From positions 1 to 10,247 of the forward strand of contig ONNL01000102.1 in assembly GCA_900319195.1 (NCBI GenBank): a DNA stretch of 10,247 nucleotides, written 5' to 3'. Both the position numbers and the translations under genes were made by a program. Shown piece by piece: positions 1-6,263 of the stretch. A model generated the notes under the pieces. It did no database searches. It was given only the letters and a program-made list of their open reading frames with translations, and was not told the DNA's origin. Each line of letters begins with the position of its first letter. Positions within the stretch are counted from its first letter, which is position 1. Source of the stretch: an uncultured Ruminococcus sp. (lineage in GTDB: Bacteria > Bacillota > Clostridia > Oscillospirales > Ruminococcaceae).

Positions 1-1129
1 AGTCGAGCTCATCGACCAGTATTACTACGAGGTCGCTATGGGACGCAAAACGGACGCTCTCAGACTTCTCCTTGCGGCATATTCGCCCGAGTCCGCAATG
101 GTCTTCTGCAACACCAAGCGCATGGTGGACGAGCTCACCGAGGCACTGCTCAGGCACGGCTTCCGCGCGGCGGGGCTCCACGGCGATATGAAGCAGTCCC
201 AGCGCACACAGGTCATGAACAGCTTCAAGAGCAAGGCGATAAGCATACTCATTGCCACCGACGTTGCCGCGCGAGGTATCGACGTTAAGGGCGTTGACGC
301 GGTGTTCAACTACGATCTGCCGCAGGACAACGAATACTATATCCACCGCGTAGGACGTACAGGACGCGCAGGCAAGACCGGTACAGCTCACACCCTCGTC
401 AGCGGACGCAGACAGCTCCGTGAGCTCCGCGAGACAGCAAGGTTCACGAATGCCGATATAAAGGAGGCTCAGCTCCCCGACAGAAGCTCCGTCGTCGAGA
501 TGAAGATAGGCGCGTTCCTCACGAGAATTGCCGAATCCAAGGCAGATGAGCAGACCTCCTACGACGTTGTTGACAGGCTTGCCGCCCTCGGAGTTGACTA
601 CCGTGAGACAGCGGCGAGACTTATCAGCACTCAGCTCACCGCAGAGCTTGCGGATATCCCCGAATTTGACCGTCCGAAGCCGCTCCGCAGGGTCGGTAAG
701 GGCGGCAGGGAGCAGACTGTCAGGGTGGACATCAACATCGGTCGGAACAAGCACATCGCTCCGAATTTCATACTCGGCGCACTCGTTGACGCGACGGGAA
801 TGTCGGGCAAGGACTTCGGAAAAATAGACATCTACGACGACCACACCACCGTCGAGGTGCCGGAGTCCGAGAAGGACTACATTCTCGAGAGCACCAATCC
901 CATGAAGATAAACGGCAATAAGGTCGAGGTCAAAATGTGGGACGGCAGGTCCGGAAAGGGTGGAAAGTCCTCGGGCAGACCGTCGGGCAGAAAGCAGGAG
1001 CGCAGATACGGCGACGGTCACGGCATCGACCGACGGAAGTCCGCATACGGCAGGCGCGGTCACGACGCTGTTTTCCGTGACCATACCAAGAGCCGCCGCA
1101 AAAACAGCAAGAAACAGCATTCCACATGA
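1..1129 (+). CDS. DEAD-box ATP-dependent RNA helicase, C-terminal part (5' end off window)
   Basis: The gene enters from the left edge in the frame starting at base 2; about 375 residues are visible, so the ATG at 38 is internal. What remains is the second RecA-like helicase lobe: a MVFCNTK strand (motif IV region), the ATDVAARGID motif V at about 254-283, and HRVGRTGR motif VI at about 344-367, which carries the arginine finger. Around 710-950 follows a DbpA-type RNA-binding domain (VRVDINIGRNKH onward, ending near VEVKMW). The last 60 residues are a Gly/Lys/Arg-rich basic tail, as in CsdA/DeaD/CshA helicases. The family unwinds structured RNA in ribosome assembly and mRNA turnover. The Q motif and Walker A/DEAD box lie upstream. 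A small membrane-peptide ORF and an acylphosphatase follow on the same strand. The family is clear; the exact orthologue (CshA, DeaD or DbpA) is not. Confidence 0.93.
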   Translation, partial: VELIDQYYYEVAMGRKTDALRLLLAAYSPESAMVFCNTKRMVDELTEALLRHGFRAAGLHGDMKQSQRTQVMNSFKSKAISILIATDVAARGIDVKGVDAVFNYDLPQDNEYYIHRVGRTGRAGKTGTAHTLVSGRRQLRELRETARFTNADIKEAQLPDRSSVVEMKIGAFLTRIAESKADEQTSYDVVDRLAALGVDYRETAARLISTQLTAELADIPEFDRPKPLRRVGKGGREQTVRVDINIGRNKHIAPNFILGALVDATGMSGKDFGKIDIYDDHTTVEVPESEKDYILESTNPMKINGNKVEVKMWDGRSGKGGKSSGRPSGRKQERRYGDGHGIDRRKSAYGRRGHDAVFRDHTKSRRKNSKKQHST

Positions 1130-1147
1130 TTATGAAAGGTGATAAAA

Positions 1148-1240
1148 ATGAAGGAAAAGAAAACGATAACACGGGTAATAGTTCTCGGTATGGCGATACT
1201 TATGCTGCTCTTCGCAATAGCAGTCCCCTTCCTCTCATAA
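1148..1240 (+). CDS. 30-residue single-pass membrane peptide, hypothetical
   Basis: A short frame begins at an ATG preceded by an AAAGGTG ribosome binding site with good spacing. It encodes a charged start (MKEKKTITR) followed by about 20 hydrophobic residues (VIVLGMAILMLLFAIAVPFL) and ends at TAA 1238-1240. This layout, a short Lys/Arg-rich cytoplasmic N-terminus then one helix, is that of a small inner-membrane peptide, similar in form to DUF4044-type peptides of Firmicutes, though no family match can be claimed. It lies 18 nt after the helicase stop and 4 nt before the acylphosphatase start, so translation into the latter may be coupled. The ribosome binding site and the exact fit between two genes argue that it is real. 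Function is unknown. Confidence 0.6.
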   Translation: MKEKKTITRVIVLGMAILMLLFAIAVPFLS

Positions 1241-1244
1241 CAGA

Positions 1245-1511
1245 ATGAGGATAAGGAGAAGGTACATTTTCTACGGCTGGGTGCAGGGAGTGGGCTTCCG
1301 CTGGAGAGCGCTCCATGCCGCAAGAAAAAACAACGTCACGGGCTTTGTCCGCAATCTTGACGACGGGAGCGTCGAAATGGAGGCGGAGGGCTGCGAGGAG
1401 GACATCGACAGGACTGTCATCGACATCGAGCGCAGCCGCTACATCTCTATCTGCGATATGGACGTGAAGAGCATTCCTCTGCAAGATGACAGGGACTTTG
1501 AGATACTCTGA
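1245..1511 (+). CDS. acyP: Acylphosphatase
   Basis: An 88-residue protein, the normal size for the family, which hydrolyses the carboxyl-phosphate bond of acylphosphates such as 1,3-bisphosphoglycerate, carbamoyl phosphate and acetyl phosphate in the cytoplasm. Both signatures are present: G-W-VQGVGFR at residues 11-19 with the phosphate-binding Arg19, and GFVRNLDDGSVE at 33-44 with the catalytic Asn37. The chosen ATG leaves about ten residues before the first signature, as usual. There is no ribosome binding site just upstream; the start sits 4 nt after the small membrane ORF, which suggests translational coupling. An AGGAGAAGG run lies inside the first codons (about 1254-1262), but no in-frame start after it would keep the first signature. 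The physiological role of bacterial acylphosphatases is poorly defined. Confidence 0.95.
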   Translation: MRIRRRYIFYGWVQGVGFRWRALHAARKNNVTGFVRNLDDGSVEMEAEGCEEDIDRTVIDIERSRYISICDMDVKSIPLQDDRDFEIL

Positions 1512-1605
1512 AAATGTTTCAGAAAAGGCGTATTACAGCTTTTATATGAGTATTTGTATATTTATTGTGGGTCAACTCTCTGAACCAGAGGCTTTCTCGA
1601 GCTTG

Positions 1606-1721
1606 TTTCCTGAAGGCTTTGCTTCAAATTTTAAAGGGATATAGTGCTAAGAAAACTTGCGGTCTTAATAGACTGCCATGCGCTATATCCCTTTAAAAAT
1701 TCAAACTAAAGTTTTAGGAAA
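1606..1721. repeat. Large imperfect palindrome between convergent genes (possible dispersed repeat or structured RNA)
   Basis: Two arms of about 42 nt, 1606-1647 and 1680-1721, are imperfect inverted copies. The inner part is a perfect 16-bp match (1629-1644 with 1683-1698, sequence TTTTAAAGGGATATAG), extended by a wobble pair and two G/C pairs. The outer part (TTTCCT...TTGCTTCAAA against TTTCCT...TAGTTTGAA on the other strand) is diverged but alignable. The 32-nt apex holds a second small stem (about 1659-1676, GCGGTCT/AGACTGC, loop TAAT). It lies between the acyP stop and the stop of the convergent carrier gene. Neither strand has a T-tract straight after the stem, so it is not a classic intrinsic terminator. 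The size and palindromic form suit a MITE/REP-like element or a structured RNA. No coding potential was seen in 1512-1779. Confidence 0.65.
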
Positions 1722-1770
1722 GGGGGACGGGGTGCTGTTGGCACAAAGCTTTCCCCTGAAAATTCCCCCC
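1722..1770 (-). other. G/C-run hairpin downstream of the carrier gene (weak terminator candidate)
   Basis: Read on the minus strand just after the carrier stop, a run of six G (1770-1765) and GGGG (1756-1753) are followed by GTGC-caaca-GCAC (1744-1732), then CCC and CCCCC. This gives a nested, bulged stem followed by TTTCC. The inner stem is only 4 bp and the T-tract is short, so its role as the terminator of the long minus-strand operon is tentative. Confidence 0.3.
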
Positions 1771-1779
1771 GATAAAAAT

Positions 1780-3000
1780 TCAGAATGCTCCTATAATGAC
1801 CTGTGATACTATTACAACGGAGATAAGAGCGACGGGGTAAGTCGCAGCGTAAGCGGAGGCTACATTCTCCGTCCCTGCGGTACTTATCAGTGTACCCAAA
1901 GCAGGAGTTGAAGTCATACCGCCTGTTATCGAGCCGAGGTTATTGAGGAGGCTGAGCTTTAGGACATACTTCGCAAACAGGAAGCCGATGACCATAGGCA
2001 CGGTGGTCATGATGATACCGTAGAGGAAGTAAACAGCCTCGAAGTACTCAACAAACTTCGCGCCGCCCGAAACTCCAGCGCCGATAAGGAAGAACATGAG
2101 ACCAAGCTCGCGGAAGACCTTGAGGGTCGAATCCTTCGGCATGAGCGATATCTTGCCGCAGCGTCCGAAGTGACCGAAAACAAGCGAAACAAGCAGGCAG
2201 CCGCCCGTTGTTGAGAGTGAGAAATTCCTGAACTTGAACGAGCCGATGACGATACCGATAACAGCCGCAAGTGCAAACGGCATGATGCCGAAGCTGTCCA
2301 TTTCGATGAGCTTGCCCGTTTCCTTTGCCTTGCTGCCCTTGGAATCGGCAGCTATGAGCTTTTCGCGCTCTGCCTTCATATCAGCCTTCATCATCTTGGG
2401 TATGAGCTGAACAAAAAGCACAACACCGATAACTCCGTAAATATAGGCGATACCGTAGCCGACCGAGACTATGCTCTGGAGGTGATCGGTAACAACTGCG
2501 TCCTTTGCCGCGGAGAATCCCGGGGTACTTGTAAGCGCTCCCGAGAGAATGCCGACGAGCATTGCCGTGAACTCATCAGGCTTGAGGTCAGTGAACTGTC
2601 TGCCGACCGCTATACAGCCTGCACAGGCAAGTCCGCCGGTACCGATTATTATTACCGCAAGAATTACGTAGGACTTGAAATTCTTCTTGAAGTTGCTGAA
2701 GAAGTTGGGTCCCGCGATGAATCCTACCGCCGTTACAAAGAGTATAAGTCCGAGGTTATCGACAATCTTCAGCGCGTTGCCGACAAAGTCCGTATTCAGC
2801 TCTGCCGAGAGGTCGTCGTAGAAAAGTCCGCCGTAGAGGAGAGCGATAATGAACACACCTGCTGTTCCGAGCGAAACGCCCTTTATTGTGAATCTTCCCA
2901 ATATATAGCCAATCGCCGCGATACCGATAACCGAGATCATCAGGAATGAAACTTCGTGTATCGAGAGAAGCGGAGTATCGCCTATTTTAAACAAATCCAT
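1780..3000 (-). CDS. AAE-family (AspT/SucE-like) membrane carrier, short form; candidate succinate exporter
   Basis: A 406-residue, highly hydrophobic protein with two homologous halves, the YidE/YbjL-type duplication of the aspartate:alanine exchanger (AAE) family. Each half has the signature loop: GALTSTPGFSAA with TSTP at 157-160, and GGMTSTPALGTL with TSTP at 363-366. I count about ten to eleven membrane segments. Known members are about 540 residues and carry two TrkA_C/RCK_C domains between the halves; here a linker of about 35-40 polar residues (about 203-240) replaces them. AAE proteins include AspT (aspartate/alanine exchange) and SucE of Corynebacterium glutamicum (succinate export). 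Its place 100 bp downstream of frdA on the same strand favours C4-dicarboxylate, probably succinate, efflux; this is inference. The start codon has only a weak ribosome binding site (AAGATAAGTG). Confidence 0.88.
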   Translation of the reverse strand: MDLFKIGDTPLLSIHEVSFLMISVIGIAAIGYILGRFTIKGVSLGTAGVFIIALLYGGLFYDDLSAELNTDFVGNALKIVDNLGLILFVTAVGFIAGPNFFSNFKKNFKSYVILAVIIIGTGGLACAGCIAVGRQFTDLKPDEFTAMLVGILSGALTSTPGFSAAKDAVVTDHLQSIVSVGYGIAYIYGVIGVVLFVQLIPKMMKADMKAEREKLIAADSKGSKAKETGKLIEMDSFGIMPFALAAVIGIVIGSFKFRNFSLSTTGGCLLVSLVFGHFGRCGKISLMPKDSTLKVFRELGLMFFLIGAGVSGGAKFVEYFEAVYFLYGIIMTTVPMVIGFLFAKYVLKLSLLNNLGSITGGMTSTPALGTLISTAGTENVASAYAATYPVALISVVIVSQVIIGAF

Positions 3001-3030
3001 TTTATATCACTTATCTTTCATTGCATATTT

Positions 3031-3059
3031 CGGGACACATTTAAGTGTCCCGTTTTTTT
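3031..3059 (+). terminator. Intrinsic terminator hairpin, oriented on the plus strand
   Basis: A perfect 8-bp stem CGGGACAC (3031-3038) / GTGTCCCG (3045-3052) with a 6-nt loop is followed at once by seven T (3053-3059). This is a textbook rho-independent terminator for plus-strand RNA. However, both flanking genes (frdA and the carrier) are on the minus strand. Read in that sense the same hairpin is preceded by A7 and followed by AAATATG, so it should not stop the operon transcript. Confidence 0.75.
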
Positions 3060-3063
3060 CTGT

Positions 3064-3085
3064 GCAGCTTATCGGATAATGCTGC
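3064..3085 (-). promoter_or_regulatory. Second small hairpin/dyad in the frdA-carrier gap
   Basis: GCAGC/GCTGC flanks a TTATCGGATAA dyad, giving a roughly 9-bp stem with a 3-nt loop and one bulge. It lies between the frdA stop and the plus-oriented terminator hairpin, so a minus-strand transcript would carry two stem-loops in tandem ahead of the carrier start. It could be an RNA stability or processing element or an operator. No convincing sigma-A promoter was found in this 100-bp gap. Confidence 0.3.
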
Positions 3086-3100
3086 CGACAGATGAAATGC

Positions 3101-4723
3101 TCACCTGTTTTCCTGTGAGTTATTTACGTCTCTTGCATACTTAGGGAGAAGCATGGGTGAAGCAGTCTCAGCGCCGAGACCTGCTGCCTTTACCTCCTCG
3201 CTGAACTTAGCGATGTGGTCGAGTGTGAGACCCTCGGGAGTGACTGTCTCCTTAGCCTTTGCGGAAGCGTAGATACCTGCGTTTCTGCCGAATACGATAA
3301 CGTCGAGCAGAGAGTTGCCCATGAGTCTGTTTCTGCCGTGGATACCGCCGACAACCTCACCTGCTGCAAAGAGGTTCTCAACACCTGTCATGCCGTCGGG
3401 AGTGATGTCAAGTCCGCCGTTCTGATAGTGGAGAGTCGGGTAAACGAGGATAGGCTCCTTACGGATATCAATGCCGTACTTGCCGAACATTCTGAGCATT
3501 GCAGGTATTCTCTTCTCGATAGTTCCCTCGCCGTTCTTGAGCTCTATCATAGGAGTATCGAGCCATACAGCGCTGCCGTTGGTAGTCTCTATGCCCTTGC
3601 CCCTTTCGGTGCACTCGCGGATAATAGAAGCCGCAGTTACGTCACGGGTCTCGAGCGGATGCATGAAAACATCGCCGTCGATGTTAACGAGCTTAGCTCC
3701 GAGCGAGCGTACCTTCTCAGTAACGAGAGCGCCGAAGATCTGGTCGGGATATGCCGCACCTGTCGGGTGATACTGGAGAGTGTCCGCATACATGAGCTTT
3801 GCGCCGACTCTGTATCCGAGGATAAGTCCGTCAGCCGTTGCACCATAGTGGTTCGAGGTCGGGAAGCCCTGATAGTGAAGTCTGCCTGCGCCGCCTGTTG
3901 CGATGATGACGGTCTTTGCCCTTGCAACGAGGAGCTCCTTTGTCTCCATGTTCATGAGCACCGCACCAGCCGCATTGCCGTTCTTATCGAGGATTATCTC
4001 GACAGCAGCCGTGAAGTCGATAACGGGTATCTGTCTGTTGAGGACTTCGTCACGGAGCGTTCTCATTATCTCAGCGCCCGAGTAATCCTTAGCCGCGTGC
4101 ATTCTCTTGCGTGATGTGCCGCCGCCGTGAGTTGTTACCATTGTGCCGTCGGGAGTCTTATCAAATTCAACTCCGAGCTCATTGAGCCACTTGATAGCCT
4201 CGGGAGCCTTCATAACGAGCTTTTTGAGGAGCTCGGGCTTTGCAGCGAAGTGTCCGCCGCCGAATGCGTCGAGGTAGTGCTGTGCAGGCGAATCGTTGGG
4301 CTTGTCAGCAGCCTGAATGCCGCCCTCTGCCATCATCGTGTTAGCGTCACCGATACGGAGCTTGGTGACTATCATTGCCTTGACTCCTGCCTTATCAGCC
4401 TCGATAGCAGCAGATGCACCAGCTCCGCCGCCGCCGATGATGAGCACGTCCGTGTCATAGTCGGGGCTTGTGAGGTCAACGTCCTCAGCCTTTATCCTGC
4501 TGTGACCCTGCAAAAGAGCCGCAAGCTGTGTGGGTACCTTCTCGCCCTTGTTTGCGCCGACAGAGAGCACTGTGAACTCGCCCTGCTTATAATCGGGGTG
4601 AAACTGTGTGAGGAGGGTATCCTTTTCCTCCGCTGTCATTCTTCTCGGTTCGAGCTTTGCATTTTCCTCGCGCTTTGCAGCAACAGCCTTTGCAAGCTCG
4701 TTGTATCTATCGATCCTGTACAT
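3101..4723 (-). CDS. frdA: Soluble fumarate reductase flavoprotein subunit
   Basis: 540 residues. An unusual N-terminal extension of about 88 residues precedes the FAD-binding GGGGAG motif (97-102). The fumarate-reductase active site is complete: HPTG with His319, Thr335-Glu336, TRD with Arg360, His432 (LHYQNGG), and HGRNRL with Arg464/Arg466. The histidine that covalently holds FAD in E. coli FrdA is Asn128 here (NTMMAEGG), so FAD should be bound non-covalently, as in soluble thiol-fumarate reductases. Only about 75 residues follow the last active-site arginine, so the C-terminal helical domain of classical FrdA/SdhA is missing. It should reduce fumarate to succinate in the cytoplasm; no membrane-anchor gene is nearby. 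The start is fixed by GGGAGG at 4731-4736, 7 nt upstream, and the gap to frdB is 13 nt. L-aspartate oxidase (NadB) is less likely, given the FrdB-like partner. Confidence 0.92.
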   Translation of the reverse strand: MYRIDRYNELAKAVAAKREENAKLEPRRMTAEEKDTLLTQFHPDYKQGEFTVLSVGANKGEKVPTQLAALLQGHSRIKAEDVDLTSPDYDTDVLIIGGGGAGASAAIEADKAGVKAMIVTKLRIGDANTMMAEGGIQAADKPNDSPAQHYLDAFGGGHFAAKPELLKKLVMKAPEAIKWLNELGVEFDKTPDGTMVTTHGGGTSRKRMHAAKDYSGAEIMRTLRDEVLNRQIPVIDFTAAVEIILDKNGNAAGAVLMNMETKELLVARAKTVIIATGGAGRLHYQGFPTSNHYGATADGLILGYRVGAKLMYADTLQYHPTGAAYPDQIFGALVTEKVRSLGAKLVNIDGDVFMHPLETRDVTAASIIRECTERGKGIETTNGSAVWLDTPMIELKNGEGTIEKRIPAMLRMFGKYGIDIRKEPILVYPTLHYQNGGLDITPDGMTGVENLFAAGEVVGGIHGRNRLMGNSLLDVIVFGRNAGIYASAKAKETVTPEGLTLDHIAKFSEEVKAAGLGAETASPMLLPKYARDVNNSQENR

Positions 4724-4736
4724 TGCGTTTCCTCCC

Positions 4737-5411
4737 TTACTTCTCTATCTCGCGGCAGTTATAGAGCTCCTTGAGCTCCTCGACAGGCTTGTTCATAACG
4801 TCCTCAATGAGCTTGTCGTACTGACCGTTGTTTATCTCGTCAACTCTGTCTGCAAGGTGCCTGCACTCAGGCTCGATGTACTTGCCGTTAAGTCTCCTTG
4901 CGAGCATTGCCACCTGCGGATGAGAGATGCCTGCAGGACAGCGTGATGAGCATACTCCGCACATTACGCAGTCGAATGACTCCTCAGCACACTTATCGAA
5001 CTCGCCACGCTGTGCGTATGCGATGTACTGCATAACGTTAAGTCCCTGTGTGCACGCCTTTGTGCAGGCATTACAGCCTACGCACGAATATATCTCGGGG
5101 TAGAGCTGCATCATTATCTGCTGGTCGGGCTTTATTTCCTCGATGCTGTATATCTTCTTAACGAGCGGGAAGAAGGGCAGCGTTGCAACGTACATTCCCT
5201 CCTCAGCCTCTGTCTGACAGGCAAGACAAGCGTGGAGCTCCTGCTGACCTTTTATACGGTAGATAGTCGCACACGCGCCGCAGAAGCCGTTTCTGCAGCC
5301 TACGCCCCTGACGAGCTGATAGCCTGCGTATTCCATTGCTGTCAGTATAGTAAGTCCCTTCGGCACCTGATATCTCTTGCCGAAAAGATAGACATTGATC
5401 ATATTTTCCAT
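4737..5411 (-). CDS. frdB: Fumarate reductase-like iron-sulfur subunit (2Fe-2S plus two 4Fe-4S)
   Basis: 224 residues. The N-terminal half is a ferredoxin-like 2Fe-2S domain with Cys39, Cys44, Cys47 and Cys62 (GCRNGFCGAC...HAC). The C-terminal half has two full CxxCxxCxxxC motifs: Cys110/113/116/120 and Cys148/151/154/158. Classical FrdB/SdhB carries 2Fe-2S, 4Fe-4S and 3Fe-4S; here the third site has all four cysteines, so 4Fe-4S is expected, and this pair resembles HdrC. TfrB of methanogens has the same front part plus a CCG (HdrB-like) domain, which is absent here. It should pass electrons to FrdA, probably from HdrA. AAGGAG at 5420-5425 lies 8 nt before the start, and the gap after flxA is 15 nt. 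An ATG three codons inside is an alternative start. Confidence 0.9.
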   Translation of the reverse strand: MENMINVYLFGKRYQVPKGLTILTAMEYAGYQLVRGVGCRNGFCGACATIYRIKGQQELHACLACQTEAEEGMYVATLPFFPLVKKIYSIEEIKPDQQIMMQLYPEIYSCVGCNACTKACTQGLNVMQYIAYAQRGEFDKCAEESFDCVMCGVCSSRCPAGISHPQVAMLARRLNGKYIEPECRHLADRVDEINNGQYDKLIEDVMNKPVEELKELYNCREIEK

Positions 5412-5426
5412 GAGATACTCTCCTTA

Positions 5427-6263
5427 TCAATATTCGTCGGGCAGACTGTCAAGCTCATCAAAGCGGAAAACAGGTCCGTCCTTGCAGACATACTTATTGC
5501 CGATGTTGCAGCGTCCGCACTTGCCGACACCGCACTTCATGCGAAGCTCCATTGTCGTATAGACCTGCTGCTCGGTAAAGCCGAGCTCCTTGAGTCCTGC
5601 AAGAGTGAACTTTATCATTATCGGCGGTCCGCATACGAGGACTGTCTTGTCTGTCGTGGGAGCAAGCTCCTTGACATAGTTCGGAACAAAGCCTACGTGA
5701 CCGTCCCAGCCCTCCTGCTCTCTGTCAATGGTGAGGTCTACCTCCATCTTGTCGTCCTTTAGCCAGTCGTCAAGTATTTCCTGATAGTCGCACAGGTCGT
5801 CCTTCGAGCGTGAGCCGTAGATGACCTGCAATGAGCCGTAGTTCTCACGCTTATCGCGGCAGTAGTTTATTACCGAGCGAAGCGGAGCAAGTCCGATACC
5901 GCCTGCGATAAAGAGGAGGTTCTTGCCCTTGAGCTCAGTCTCAACGGGGAAGGGTCTGCCATAGGGTCCGCGAATGGTTATCTGCTGACCGACCTCCATT
6001 GAGTGAAGCCACTCCGTAACACAGCCGCACTTCTTAATGCTGAACTCCATGTACTCGGTGTTCGTAGGTGAGGAGGTTATCGAGAACATCGCCTCACCGA
6101 CTCCGGGGATAGAGAGCATAGCGCACTGTCCGGGCTCATGCTCGAAAGCCTTCTTGCCGTCGGGAGTAACGACTCTGAATGTCTTTACATCGGGAGTATC
6201 TATTCTGATGTCGGTGACGACACCAATTTTCGGTATCAAAGAATCACAACTGTTCATCATCAT
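5427..6263 (-). CDS. flxA: FlxA-like FAD/NAD(P)-binding 2Fe-2S oxidoreductase (NADH-input subunit)
   Basis: 278 residues of the ferredoxin-NADP reductase fold, in the group with AsrB, the sulfhydrogenase gamma subunit and PyrK. In order: an FAD-binding barrel with MFSITSSP (the family's variant of RxYS), the nucleotide-binding loop FIAGGIGLAPLRS, VLVCGPPIMIK, and a C-terminal 2Fe-2S motif CGVGKCGRC...YVC. In Flx complexes this subunit takes hydride from NADH. I set the start at the first ATG of an ATG triplet, overlapping the preceding stop as ATGA; GGAGG lies at 6268-6272. Spacing is 4 nt to this ATG and 7 nt to the next (6260), so the second may be the true start. The frame stays open to an ATG at 6314, but that has no ribosome binding site and lies inside the upstream gene. 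It feeds the adjacent 4Fe-4S proteins. Confidence 0.9.
   Translation of the reverse strand: MMMNSCDSLIPKIGVVTDIRIDTPDVKTFRVVTPDGKKAFEHEPGQCAMLSIPGVGEAMFSITSSPTNTEYMEFSIKKCGCVTEWLHSMEVGQQITIRGPYGRPFPVETELKGKNLLFIAGGIGLAPLRSVINYCRDKRENYGSLQVIYGSRSKDDLCDYQEILDDWLKDDKMEVDLTIDREQEGWDGHVGFVPNYVKELAPTTDKTVLVCGPPIMIKFTLAGLKELGFTEQQVYTTMELRMKCGVGKCGRCNIGNKYVCKDGPVFRFDELDSLPDEY

Noticed and set aside
1512..1779. A CRISPR array or tandem repeat
   Set aside because: The region holds one palindrome and one G/C-run hairpin, with no regularly spaced direct repeats.
2482..2949. Open plus-strand frame antisense to the carrier gene
   Set aside because: Polar, Glu/Arg-rich mirror of a membrane protein with no motif; the minus strand has both AAE signature loops.
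1780..3000. Naming the carrier as an aspartate:alanine antiporter (AspT)
   Set aside because: The family fits, but no decarboxylase or amino-acid gene is near and the frd context points to a C4-dicarboxylate; the substrate is left open.
3215..4114. Long open plus-strand frame (299 codons) antisense to frdA
   Set aside because: The protein is low in recognisable motifs and mirrors frdA codon bias; the minus-strand frame has a full active site. The open frame is a by-product of codon choice.
3101..4723. L-aspartate oxidase (NadB)
   Set aside because: The gene is paired with a FrdB-like iron-sulfur gene and Hdr/Flx genes; nadA and nadC are absent.
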